64,000 nucleotides of DNA from Propionispira raffinosivorans DSM 20765. Its GTDB lineage: Bacteria > Bacillota > Negativicutes > Selenomonadales > Selenomonadaceae. Positions 1-7,527 of the stretch are shown in pieces (positions within the stretch are counted from its first letter, which is position 1; each line of letters starts with the position of its first letter). The notes beneath the pieces are model-generated. The model was not told the origin of the DNA, did not search any database, and saw only the letters and a program-made list of their open reading frames with translations. Where the stretch lies: positions 27,702-91,701 of the forward strand of contig NZ_KB905858.1 of the NCBI RefSeq assembly GCF_000381065.1, in the 5' to 3' direction. The position numbers were made by a program, and so were the translations under genes.

Positions 1-449
1 GTCCTGTTCCTGAAACTTTATATGGTATCGAATACATTTTACAATATCTGCAGCAACTACTCATCGAAAATCATTTTCTGCAACGTTTCTCAAGCAGGGA
101 TTTGAACTGCCTGTTATCTGTCTATATACCCAACTATGAATCATCGCTTATCGATCTCTATGAGCCAGTTGTTATAAATGTTTGGGGACGCCAACTGCTC
201 GCACAAACAATCACAGCCTTGAACATCAACAGCCACGAAAAATTTCGTCTGCAACAACGTCTTCAACACCATTCATCATCAGAGCTTCACCACTTAGCCG
301 CCGCTTCTGCCAAAAAGCTTACAATTGAACTTTCATTGTCCACTCCTATCGAAACAGACTATTTACAGCATACTATCGACTCTTTGATTCCCCGCCTAAA
401 AGTCGCTTTAGATGCACAAAATCTAAACGGAATTTTCATGTCATGGTAA
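1..449 (+). CDS. 3' part of an unknown protein (5' end outside window)
   Basis: The reading frame is open from position 3 to the TAA at 447-449, giving about 148 C-terminal residues. A TTG at 102 is only an internal codon, because the frame stays open upstream of it. The visible part is leucine- and glutamine-rich and probably alpha-helical, and it ends in IPRLKVALDAQNLNGIFMSW. No signal peptide, membrane segment or catalytic motif can be seen. It faintly recalls the C-terminus of large uncharacterised Firmicute proteins (DUF6179-like), but that is memory rather than demonstrated homology. A purine-rich ribosome site and a short ORF follow 22 bases downstream. Confidence 0.6.
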   Translation, partial: PVPETLYGIEYILQYLQQLLIENHFLQRFSSRDLNCLLSVYIPNYESSLIDLYEPVVINVWGRQLLAQTITALNINSHEKFRLQQRLQHHSSSELHHLAAASAKKLTIELSLSTPIETDYLQHTIDSLIPRLKVALDAQNLNGIFMSW

Positions 450-471
450 CCCTATCGTCAGGGGGCAGATT

Positions 472-621
472 ATGCTGCAAACTTATATTCTATGTCAGCT
501 TTTGCGTTTACAGCGGTCGTCCGCTCCATTGTCCATAAGAGACAAAACCATCATCAGAATAAAGATTGCAAATTTAAACTTGTTTACTTTGAGTTTTGAA
601 TTCAACAAATTTTCCATATAA
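472..621 (+). CDS. possible 49-residue ORF, perhaps a remnant
   Basis: An ATG at 472 is preceded by AGGGGG at good spacing and lies 22 bases after the preceding stop, so it could be translationally coupled to that gene. The product has 49 residues, starts MLQTYILCQLLRLQ, and matches nothing I recognise. The second half is rich in I, K, N and F, as expected of non-coding AT-rich DNA. It may be the start of a normally longer downstream gene that has been truncated. Confidence 0.22.
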   Translation: MLQTYILCQLLRLQRSSAPLSIRDKTIIRIKIANLNLFTLSFEFNKFSI

Positions 622-805
622 CTTCTCCTTGCTATTGATACTCGACACGAATATTCCCCATGATGTTTCTTCAAATTTTATAATGATAACTCTTTTATAT
701 GTTGTTACAATGTAAAATCCAAACGCTTCTACTCTCTTACTTAAAAAAAATATTATAATAAATCTGTGCTAATTTCAATAGTTTTAAATGTAAAAATAAA
801 TTTAG

Positions 806-1072
806 TTCTTTCCACAATTAATTAAAAAGGCAGTTAGCTATGTAAAGAACCAAAAAGTGGTGCCAATCCAACAGACCAAAGAAAGCTATCAGTACACCCT
901 TTTCTACAAGTAGCGCTGGATAAAAAAGAACGATTTAACCCAAACGTATCCCGTTACTTTCTCGTTCAAATACCAAAACTATCGGCTGCATCTTGCATGC
1001 ATTAACAGTAACCTCAGCAATAATCATATGACCATCAATTACTTTTTATATGATAGTTTTCAACCGTTTTAA
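806..1072 (+). pseudogene. decayed coding-like stretch with one in-frame stop
   Basis: The 450-1164 interval holds no intact gene apart from the doubtful ORF at 472. From 806 one frame stays open to a TAG at 911-913 and then to a TAA at 1070-1072 (35 + 52 codons). The text is compositionally protein-like (SYVKNQKVVPIQQTKESYQY before the stop, TQTYPVTFSFKYQNYRLHL after it). There is no start codon with a ribosome site. I do not recognise the family. Chance openness cannot be excluded. Confidence 0.22.
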
Positions 1073-1164
1073 AGTATAATTCTTCTACATAAACAGGGAA
1101 TTCTTCAATATTCCTATATAAAACAAATCCCTACCTGCCAGCTAGATAGAGATTGTTTTATACA

Positions 1165-1548
1165 TCAGTCTGTATATGCAACAGCACTTATTTCAACTAA
1201 TTGTGACGAAAAAGCAAAATATGGTACGCCTATAAGAGTTCCCGCGGGGCGGTGCTTCCCTAAGTATTCCTTGAACAGCTTAATGACGGAATCCGAATGC
1301 TCCCCAGCATCTGCCAGATAAATTTCCACATAAGCGAGGTTGGATTTCGTGATGCCAAACTCCGCTAAAACATGATCAAGATTTTTAAGTGTCTGGCGAG
1401 TTTGCGTTTCAATATCACCTTCGCCAATAAATATGCCTTCCGAATCATGAGAAAATTGCCCTGAAATATAAATCGTGCCATTCACGCTGTAGGCTTGGGA
1501 AATACCATGATCCCAAAGATTATGATTATAAGTTTTAATATTAGTCAT
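1165..1548 (-). CDS. RidA/YjgF-family protein lacking the canonical arginine
   Basis: A 127-residue protein spanning the usual Rid length, with the NGTIYISGQ beta-strand, an LKNLDHVLAEFG helix and the C-terminal VEISAVA strand. Canonical RidA hydrolyses reactive 2-aminoacrylate and other enamines or imines and needs an arginine in a P-A-R-S/T context before the last strands. Here the aligned stretch is RPAGTLIGV, so glycine replaces that arginine, while the later glutamate (VEI) is kept. This resembles non-canonical Rid groups whose substrates are unknown. The start has AGGAGAG seven bases upstream. It is divergent from an HxlR regulator with a shared 105-base control region, which suggests control by that regulator. 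Confidence 0.85.
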   Translation of the reverse strand: MTNIKTYNHNLWDHGISQAYSVNGTIYISGQFSHDSEGIFIGEGDIETQTRQTLKNLDHVLAEFGITKSNLAYVEIYLADAGEHSDSVIKLFKEYLGKHRPAGTLIGVPYFAFSSQLVEISAVAYTD

Positions 1549-1603
1549 TTTCTCTCTCCTTTACTTTAAGGTAAATTTAGTATAACAAGACAGCAAACAA
1601 AAA

Positions 1604-1634
1604 AATAGTACGCACTTTATTGATAGGTACTATT
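1604..1634. promoter_or_regulatory. inverted repeat operator between ridA-like and hxlR
   Basis: AATAGTAC at 1604-1611 and GTACTATT at 1627-1634 form a perfect 8-bp inverted repeat with a 15-bp spacer, lying 20 bases before the hxlR start. HxlR/YodB-type regulators bind AGTA/TACT dyads, so this is a plausible autoregulatory operator controlling both divergent genes. The repeat is seen; its binding protein is inferred. Confidence 0.55.
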
Positions 1635-1653
1635 AGAAAGGATAGTGTAAATT

Positions 1654-1995
1654 ATGGGAATGGCTGCATATAAGGGGCAAGTAAAAAATATCCAAGATAC
1701 ACCTTTTGGATACACCTTGTCAGTGATTGGCGGTAAATGGAAAATGGTTATCATATACCTTTTGGCAGAAAACCAGCCAATTCGCTTTAATGAACTAAAA
1801 AGACAAATTGGCTCAATTACCTTTAAGATATTGAGTTCACAACTGAAAGAACTGGAATCAGATGGTTTGATAGAACGAAAAGAGTATCCTCAAATTCCTC
1901 CTAAAGTTGAATACCGTTTAACAACTAAAGCAGAAACGCTCTTGCCTGTTTTAGAAGGATTATGCGAATGGGGAGCAAGAAATCAAAATAAATAA
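1654..1995 (+). CDS. HxlR-family winged-helix transcriptional regulator
   Basis: A 113-residue single-domain protein with the HxlR signature: SVIGGKWKMVIIYLL (helix 1), RFNELKRQIGSITFKILSSQLKELE (recognition region) and a wing that includes the motif EYRLTTKAETLLPVLEGL, then W and a short tail. Family members are dimeric, many respond to reactive electrophiles through a cysteine near the N-terminus, and they often control the neighbouring gene. This protein has a single cysteine, late in the sequence (ECLCEW-type position near residue 105), so classic N-terminal cysteine sensing is unlikely. AAAGGA lies upstream of the ATG; a second ATG two codons later is possible. It faces away from the RidA-like gene. 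Confidence 0.85.
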   Translation: MGMAAYKGQVKNIQDTPFGYTLSVIGGKWKMVIIYLLAENQPIRFNELKRQIGSITFKILSSQLKELESDGLIERKEYPQIPPKVEYRLTTKAETLLPVLEGLCEWGARNQNK

Positions 1996-2044
1996 GCTGC
2001 CCGTTCAGGCAAGTTTTTTCATGACTGCCGCCTTTTCATCTAGC

Positions 2045-3127
2045 TTAGAAATGTTTTTTGTTTTTTTCTTTACTAAACTTTCGTGCATTTTTCATTCCAC
2101 CTACTCCCGTGAACATAGCATTAAACTTTTCAGTCTCAATCTGCTTTGAATTTAATCTCTCATACTTGGCTTCTTTTTGAAGCTTCAAATAGTTCGCAAA
2201 CCGATCCGCTGATACCATCCCATCATTTATGGCTTTTCGCACTGCACAAGCAGGCTCGCTCGTATGCGTACAATCTTGAAATTTACATTTTCGGGATAGT
2301 TCATCAATATCCGCAAAGGCTTTTGACATATCAGCACTTTCAATTCCTAATTCTCGCATTCCCGGAGTGTCAATAACGGCACCTAAACCCGGAAGAGCAA
2401 TAAGTTCCCGTCTAGTAGTCGTATGCCGTCCCTTATCATCATGTCTAATTTTTTTAGTTTCCAAAACATTTTTTCCAACGAGCCTATTTATCAAAGTAGA
2501 TTTCCCTACACCTGATGAGCCAATAAATGCAACGGTTCTGCCCTTGTCAAGATACTTTTCAATAGATAGCACACTGTCATCGCTTAAACTTGAAGTAACC
2601 AGCACATCCACTCCGCAAGAAACGGTGTCGACTTCAGACAGTTTTTCCGCAAGATCAACGCATAAATCTGCTTTGGTAAGCACGATAACCGGAATGGCCT
2701 GACTACTCCAAGCAACACTAAGATATCGCTCCAGTCTGCGGATATTAAAATCATTATTAAGTGACATGCAGATAAAAACAGTATCAATATTTGAGGCTAC
2801 GACCTGTTCATCCTCCGATGTTCCCGCAGCCTTTCTGATAAAAGCACTTTTTCTTGGCAAAATATGCCGGATGATTGCATTTCCACTGATATTTTCATTA
2901 CGGTCAAGCATAACGAAATCACCTACTGCCGGAAAATCAGACAAAGTCTTAACCTCAAAACGAAACTTCCCAAATATTTCTGCCGCTAGCTCGCCCGCCT
3001 CCGTTATTACTTTATACATATTTTTGTATTGGGATGCGACTCGGCCTACATAAAGATTCTTGTAAAAATCAGCTTCAACAACAAATCGTTCACTGAATCC
3101 CAAGTTTTCCATATCTATTTTGCTCAT
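2045..3127 (-). CDS. rsgA: ribosome small subunit-dependent GTPase A
   Basis: RsgA is a circularly permuted GTPase that helps mature the 30S subunit. An N-terminal OB-like domain is followed by G4 (LTKAD), G1 (GSSGVGKST), a G2 region rich in threonine (HTTTRRE) and G3 (DTPGMRELG), then a zinc finger of the C-x(n)-C-x-H-x(n)-C kind (KCKFQDCTHTSEPACAV) and a basic tail. The chosen ATG at 3127 has GGAGG six bases upstream and gives 360 residues. A TTG at 3139 would lie inside that ribosome site and is rejected. It is monocistronic by spacing and convergent with hxlR. Confidence 0.95.
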   Translation of the reverse strand: MSKIDMENLGFSERFVVEADFYKNLYVGRVASQYKNMYKVITEAGELAAEIFGKFRFEVKTLSDFPAVGDFVMLDRNENISGNAIIRHILPRKSAFIRKAAGTSEDEQVVASNIDTVFICMSLNNDFNIRRLERYLSVAWSSQAIPVIVLTKADLCVDLAEKLSEVDTVSCGVDVLVTSSLSDDSVLSIEKYLDKGRTVAFIGSSGVGKSTLINRLVGKNVLETKKIRHDDKGRHTTTRRELIALPGLGAVIDTPGMRELGIESADMSKAFADIDELSRKCKFQDCTHTSEPACAVRKAINDGMVSADRFANYLKLQKEAKYERLNSKQIETEKFNAMFTGVGGMKNARKFSKEKNKKHF

Positions 3128-3230
3128 TTTTACCTCCAAAAGTTAAAAAAATTCAAAAATTACAAGATCACCTTTTAGTCCTTTGATTTTATATCATTAT
3201 ATTTTGTTTCGCAAAAAATGTATTCCCCTT

Positions 3231-3286
3231 TTTTCTTTCAGAAAAAAGAAAGAGAACGCTGCATTCTGCATAGCGTTCTCTTTCTT
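3231..3286 (-). terminator. rho-independent terminator of the CD3324-type gene
   Basis: Perfect 15-bp arms at 3246-3260 and 3272-3286 (AGCGTTCTCTTTCTT) enclose an 11-base loop. On the minus strand the stem runs into a T-rich tail (CTTTTTTC) at about 3239-3247. It begins 11 bases after the stop of the gene at 3297-3566. Confidence 0.85.
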
Positions 3287-3296
3287 AATAACAAAT

Positions 3297-3566
3297 TCAT
3301 ATTTTCATTTTAGTTAAAATTCCATAAACCGTTTTATCCGACAAAAAATATGTCTTCGCAATTTCTTTTACCGAAATTCCCGCTGCATATTTCCTAAAAA
3401 TCTCCTGGTTTCGCGCGAACGTAATCTGCCGACTTTGACCATCCGCATCCCATGGCTGTCGATTATCCTTTTTGCGAGGAATATAGATGTACTCACCATC
3501 AACATATTTTTGGATCGCTGCAAGCAAAGACTCCGGCAATACCGCTTTACCATTCTGATAGCTCAT
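3297..3566 (-). CDS. CD3324-family helix-turn-helix protein
   Basis: An 89-residue protein matching the CD3324 family common in Firmicutes. The N-terminal part LPESLLAAIQKYVDGEYIYIPRKKDNR... is followed by a C-terminal HTH (AAGISVKEIAKTYFLSDKTVYGILTKMKI). The role of this family is not established; the HTH implies DNA binding. The ATG at 3566 has AGGAGG eight bases upstream, so the longer start at 3608 is rejected. It is transcribed alone, has its own terminator, and is preceded by unusual interleaved inverted repeats that may be its operator or leader. Confidence 0.85.
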   Translation of the reverse strand: MSYQNGKAVLPESLLAAIQKYVDGEYIYIPRKKDNRQPWDADGQSRQITFARNQEIFRKYAAGISVKEIAKTYFLSDKTVYGILTKMKI

Positions 3567-3603
3567 TTTGCTTCCTCCTAAAGAAAAATATTTTTTAGGA
3601 TTT

Positions 3604-3661
3604 AGCAAAAGCTATTCGAGCTTTAATTTTACTACAAACAGCTTTTGCTATTTGTAGTAAA
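3604..3661. repeat. two interleaved inverted repeats upstream of the CD3324-type gene
   Basis: The pair AGCAAAAGCT (3604-3613) / AGCTTTTGCT (3640-3649) is interleaved with the pair TTTACTACAAA (3628-3638) / TTTGTAGTAAA (3651-3661). Both are perfect. The second arm of the first pair lies in the loop of the second pair, so the two cannot nest: in RNA they would form a pseudoknot or be mutually exclusive. In DNA they could be two operators. They lie 38-95 bases before the start of the gene. I see nothing else in the 3567-3930 interval. Confidence 0.6.
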
Positions 3662-3930
3662 CAATCATCGATTTCATCAACAACTTAATAAGTCATTTCT
3701 CCCTTCATCATCAATTAATATTATTTTATATAGATTTTTCTAACATGTCAAACAGCAAACTGCTTATACAACAATAGTTTTCAAATTTTATTTTATGATA
3801 ATATTCCCTTATTATCGCATTCAAAAAGTCCCCATATAGATTGACACCTGTTTCAGCATTTTCTTACATTAATACTAAAACAGATATCAATTATGAAGAC
3901 TTTTTAACTATAGATACTTTTATAAAACAA

Positions 3931-4527
3931 TCAACTAACATCTTTTATCGGAGGGGTAATTTCAACGTGTATCACTGTGGTCGATTCTTCATTAGAATAA
4001 ATTGTAATAGGCTCTACGGCTTTTCTTATATGAATTAAGGTTTCCTTGCCTACTTTTATTTTTTCCAAATTAGTTTGCAATATAAAAGTACCACCAACAG
4101 AATAAAAAAAGTGCTCTTTCTCTGCCAGCATAATTTTTTTAGGTAATTGAACATATGCTTGTAGATTGACTGTCAATCCGCTATTCTTTCGTAACATAAC
4201 ATTAAAGTCTTTACAGCATCCCCAGCTGATTGTATCATCAGCACCGTCAAATGCATCAACAGCAAATGGCTGCAGAATTTCACCTAATTTATCCTTGTGT
4301 TGTAGTTTAATATTATTTTCCAAAATCATAAGAAATCGATCATAGTTGGGCAGCTTTGTAAAAATTGATTTTTCAATTTCTACAGTTGCTGAACTAATCC
4401 TAAGTGAAAAATCACGGTCAGCATATCGTCTGTCCTGTGGTGTAATATAAAGTTCTGTAGTGGTTCCACCTGACCACTGCGTTGTATTTTGATCTTTTTT
4501 CTCAAATATTTCTATATTCATCGTCAT
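3931..4527 (-). CDS. hutD: HutD-family protein, last gene of the hut/aconitase-X operon
   Basis: A 198-residue cupin-like protein with the HutD signature: QWSGGTTTELYITP near residue 17, then DFSLRISSATVEIEKSIFTKLPNYDRFLMILE. HutD is a conserved accessory of histidine-utilisation operons. It is not a pathway enzyme, and a regulatory or metabolite-governing role has been proposed. The start lies 7 bases after the ATPase stop, with a GGAG further upstream overlapping the end of that gene, so it is probably translationally coupled. Its presence supports the assignment of the whole locus to Hut-type chemistry. No clear terminator was found after it. Confidence 0.88.
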   Translation of the reverse strand: MTMNIEIFEKKDQNTTQWSGGTTTELYITPQDRRYADRDFSLRISSATVEIEKSIFTKLPNYDRFLMILENNIKLQHKDKLGEILQPFAVDAFDGADDTISWGCCKDFNVMLRKNSGLTVNLQAYVQLPKKIMLAEKEHFFYSVGGTFILQTNLEKIKVGKETLIHIRKAVEPITIYSNEESTTVIHVEITPPIKDVS

Positions 4528-4534
4528 TTTACCA

Positions 4535-5341
4535 TCAGGCTCCAGTTTGAATGCCTTGCAATAACTTCATACTTTCCGTCCGAATAATTTCTGTCGCCTG
4601 AGCCTTATATTCCATAAATTTTTGTGTTGTTTTTATATGATAATCTCTTGGTCGTTCTAAATCGATATTTAATATTTCCTTAATTTTCCCTGGACGGGAA
4701 CTCATCAAAGCTACACGATCTGCTAAAAAAATGGCTTCATCAATATCATGTGTAACCATAATAATCATCTTAGGCGATTTCTGCCATACGTCAAGCAGTA
4801 ATTCCTGCATAACGCCTCTAGTTTGCATATCTAAAGCACCAAATGGTTCGTCCAACAATAAAATATCTGGATTATTAGCTAAAGCTCTTGCAATAGCAAC
4901 CCGTTGCCGCATACCACCGGATAAAGAATTTGGATGCTGATTTTCAAACCCTCTAAGACCTACTAAATCAATATAATGAGCTGCAATCTCTTTTGCGTTT
5001 TTAGTGTTTATTTTTTGTTGTTTCAACCCAAATTGAATATTTTCCGAAACGCTCATCCATGGAAAAAGAGTATACGCTTGAAATACCATGCCCCGATCAG
5101 CTCCAGGACCAGTAAGTTCTTTTCCGCAATGCCGAATTTTCCCCTGCGTTGCTTTTTCAAGACCGCAAATAATACGCAGCAATGTACTTTTACCGCAACC
5201 AGAAGTTCCCAATAAAGATACAAATTCTTTTGGTTTTACATGTAAATTTATTTCATCCAAAGCAAAAACATCACCATTTTTACTTGGATAAATTTTGCTT
5301 ACACCTATAACATCAAGCCCCTGTTCTATCTGCGTGTTCAT
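4535..5341 (-). CDS. ABC transporter ATP-binding protein (SsuB/TauB/ThiZ type)
   Basis: A 268-residue nucleotide-binding subunit. Walker A is GTSGCGKST (near residue 45), the Q-loop region is MVFQAYTLFPWMSV, the signature is LSGGMRQRVAIARAL and Walker B is ILLLDEPFGALD, followed by the switch histidine in MVTHDIDEA. It belongs to the nitrate/sulfonate/taurine/pyrimidine importer family and should pair with the permease 17 bases upstream and the binding protein at 9622-10656. Substrate cannot be read from an ATPase. The operon context points to an imidazole- or urea-type compound. Confidence 0.93.
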   Translation of the reverse strand: MNTQIEQGLDVIGVSKIYPSKNGDVFALDEINLHVKPKEFVSLLGTSGCGKSTLLRIICGLEKATQGKIRHCGKELTGPGADRGMVFQAYTLFPWMSVSENIQFGLKQQKINTKNAKEIAAHYIDLVGLRGFENQHPNSLSGGMRQRVAIARALANNPDILLLDEPFGALDMQTRGVMQELLLDVWQKSPKMIIMVTHDIDEAIFLADRVALMSSRPGKIKEILNIDLERPRDYHIKTTQKFMEYKAQATEIIRTESMKLLQGIQTGA

Positions 5342-5358
5342 AGAATTACCGCCTTTCT

Positions 5359-6252
5359 TTAATGACTATCTTTATTCCAGTAAAATAATCGGTTATGACC
5401 TTCTTTAAACAAAATATCAATAATCATTCCTATAAACCCAATTGTTAAAATCCCCACAAAAATACGAGATGTATCCATCATTCTCTGTGACTGAATAATC
5501 ATATAGCCAATCCCTGAAGAAGCTCCTACCAATTCAGCAACAATAACGTAAGTCCAAGCCCAGCCAAGCACGGTTCTCAACGTATCCACAATATCCGGCA
5601 TTGCTTTTGGTAAAATAACTTTCCAGAGAACATCCCATTTTGAAGTTCCTAAAGTATAAGAAACCTCGATCATCGACATTGGAACATTGCGGACGTTTGT
5701 TGCAATCATCAAAATAAGTTGTGGTAAACTGCCCAAAATAATAATAGCTATTTTTTCTGATTCATCGATGCCTATCCATAAAATAAATAAAGGAATAAAC
5801 GCTGATGCCGGTAAATAACGAATAAATGAAAAAACATATTCCAGCAAAGCCGAAGCTGGTGCATAAGTTCCTATTAAAAGCCCCAGTGGTATGGCAATTA
5901 CAGCAGAAATAAGAAATCCACTCATGACCCGATATACTGTCATTTCAACGCCTTTAAGAAATTCTCCATCCGACAACAAATCAACGGCAACATGCACTGT
6001 ATTCCCTATTGTTGGTAAAAAAAATGCATCTACTGTCCCCGATACTGTCAAAAACATCCATAGTAAAATGATAGAAAGAAAAGCTCCTGCAGCAAGTAGT
6101 ACTGTATAAACTTTTTTTATTCTGCCCTTCGGCGTAAAAGCATCATTTAATTTAGCAATTATTTTTCTTCCTTTTTTCAAATTATTGTTTGCTGTTTGCT
6201 CTGTTGCAATAAACAGTGGCTCGACCTGCATATTTGCTTTTTCATTCACCAT
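5359..6252 (-). CDS. ABC transporter permease (SsuC/TauC type)
   Basis: A 297-residue inner-membrane permease with a long cytoplasmic N-terminus and about six membrane segments starting near residue 50. The BPD_transp_1 coupling loop is visible as EVSYTLGTSKWDVLWKVILP (the EAA-like motif). The start codon overlaps the hutI stop by seven bases (ATGGTGA), which indicates translational coupling. hutU and hutI therefore lie inside the transporter genes, between the binding protein and the permease. This physical mixing is good evidence that transporter and enzymes serve one substrate. Confidence 0.92.
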   Translation of the reverse strand: MVNEKANMQVEPLFIATEQTANNNLKKGRKIIAKLNDAFTPKGRIKKVYTVLLAAGAFLSIILLWMFLTVSGTVDAFFLPTIGNTVHVAVDLLSDGEFLKGVEMTVYRVMSGFLISAVIAIPLGLLIGTYAPASALLEYVFSFIRYLPASAFIPLFILWIGIDESEKIAIIILGSLPQLILMIATNVRNVPMSMIEVSYTLGTSKWDVLWKVILPKAMPDIVDTLRTVLGWAWTYVIVAELVGASSGIGYMIIQSQRMMDTSRIFVGILTIGFIGMIIDILFKEGHNRLFYWNKDSH

Positions 6253-7493
6253 AATAACTCACCATCCTTTATTACATGTTGAACAATATTAATGCCCGTA
6301 TGATATACCAAAAAGCGATAATCAGGATATGCCAGTAATAGTATGTCTGCTCTTTTTCCCTGTTCAATGCTGCCGACAGAATCTGCCTGATCGGTTGCTG
6401 CTGCTGCATTCAGCGTAATCGCTGTTAAAGCTTCTTCCAATGTCATCTGCATTGAAATCACTGCCAAGGCTAATATCAATGGTATAGAATACGTATAACA
6501 GCTTCCCGGATTGAAATCACTTGCTAAAGCAACCGCACAACCGGTATCAATCATTTTTCTTGCAGGAGCAAATGGTTTTCTCATACAAAAAGCTGTTGCC
6601 GGCAAGAGAACTGCTATTGTATTACCTGAAGACAAGACTTGAATATCTGCTTCTGTAATTGCTAATAAATGGTCAGCAGAAATGGCTTTGAGTTTATGAG
6701 CTAAAGCTGCTCCCCCTAGAGAATTAATTTCATCCGCATGCATTTTTAATTTAAACCCCATCTGAGCCGCTGTTGATAATAAACGTTCGGATTGTTCCAA
6801 AGAAAAAACGCCTGTTTCACAAAACACATCACAAAAATCCGCTAAATTTTCTTTTTTAACCTGCTTTAACACGTCGTTGACTAAAAAATCTATATATTGA
6901 TCGCCATTCCCCTTATATTCTGGAGGAACCGCATGCGCTCCCAAAAAAGTTGTTTTCAATGAAATCGGCAAATCCTGTTTCAACCGATGCATAACGCGAA
7001 GCTGTTTCAGTTCGGTATCTTTATCCAATCCATAGCCACTTTTGCCCTCTAACGAAGTAACTCCCAGCTTTAGCATATTGTTTAAGACAGCCCTACCACT
7101 TTGATATAGACTCTCTTCTGAGCTTTCTCTCGTTGACTGCATCGTAGAACAGATGCCACCGCCTTGCTTTAAAAGCTCCAAATAAGGTACCCCTGCCAAA
7201 CGATCGATGAATTCATCCGCGCGACTTCCACCAAAAAGAAAATGTGTATGCGGATCAATAAAACCAGGAATAGCACATTTACCATGAGCATTTACAATTT
7301 TAAAATCGTCACCAGCTTTTTTAGCATAGATCTCAACATCCGCGCTATTACCGACTTTTTGAATAATTCCTGCTTCGATATAAATTGCCGCATTTTCCTG
7401 GATTTCAATCTGTCGCATTGCAATTCCATGCCTTGCTGTTTTTCCTTTCGGGGTAACAAGCTGCGAGATATTTTGAATTAAGAGTTTTTCCAT
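6246..7493 (-). CDS. hutI: imidazolonepropionase
   Basis: HutI hydrolyses 4-imidazolone-5-propionate to N-formimino-L-glutamate, the third step of histidine breakdown. The product has 415 residues, the normal length. Amidohydrolase-superfamily metal and catalytic motifs are all present: GFIDPHTHFLFGG (HxH), KMHADEINSLGG, SADHLL and ASDFNPGSC. GGAGGG lies ten bases before the ATG at 7493. A start at 7550 would overlap the end of hutU and lacks a ribosome site, so it is rejected. It sits 34 bases after hutU and overlaps the permease start. Confidence 0.95.
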   Translation of the reverse strand: MEKLLIQNISQLVTPKGKTARHGIAMRQIEIQENAAIYIEAGIIQKVGNSADVEIYAKKAGDDFKIVNAHGKCAIPGFIDPHTHFLFGGSRADEFIDRLAGVPYLELLKQGGGICSTMQSTRESSEESLYQSGRAVLNNMLKLGVTSLEGKSGYGLDKDTELKQLRVMHRLKQDLPISLKTTFLGAHAVPPEYKGNGDQYIDFLVNDVLKQVKKENLADFCDVFCETGVFSLEQSERLLSTAAQMGFKLKMHADEINSLGGAALAHKLKAISADHLLAITEADIQVLSSGNTIAVLLPATAFCMRKPFAPARKMIDTGCAVALASDFNPGSCYTYSIPLILALAVISMQMTLEEALTAITLNAAAATDQADSVGSIEQGKRADILLLAYPDYRFLVYHTGINIVQHVIKDGELLW

Positions 7494-7527
7494 GTTCTTT
7501 CCGCCCTCCCCTTCTTTTTTCTTAAAA

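Noticed and set aside
3841..4038. 65-codon plus-strand ORF
   Set aside because: No ribosome site and largely antisense to hutD, which has clear family similarity.
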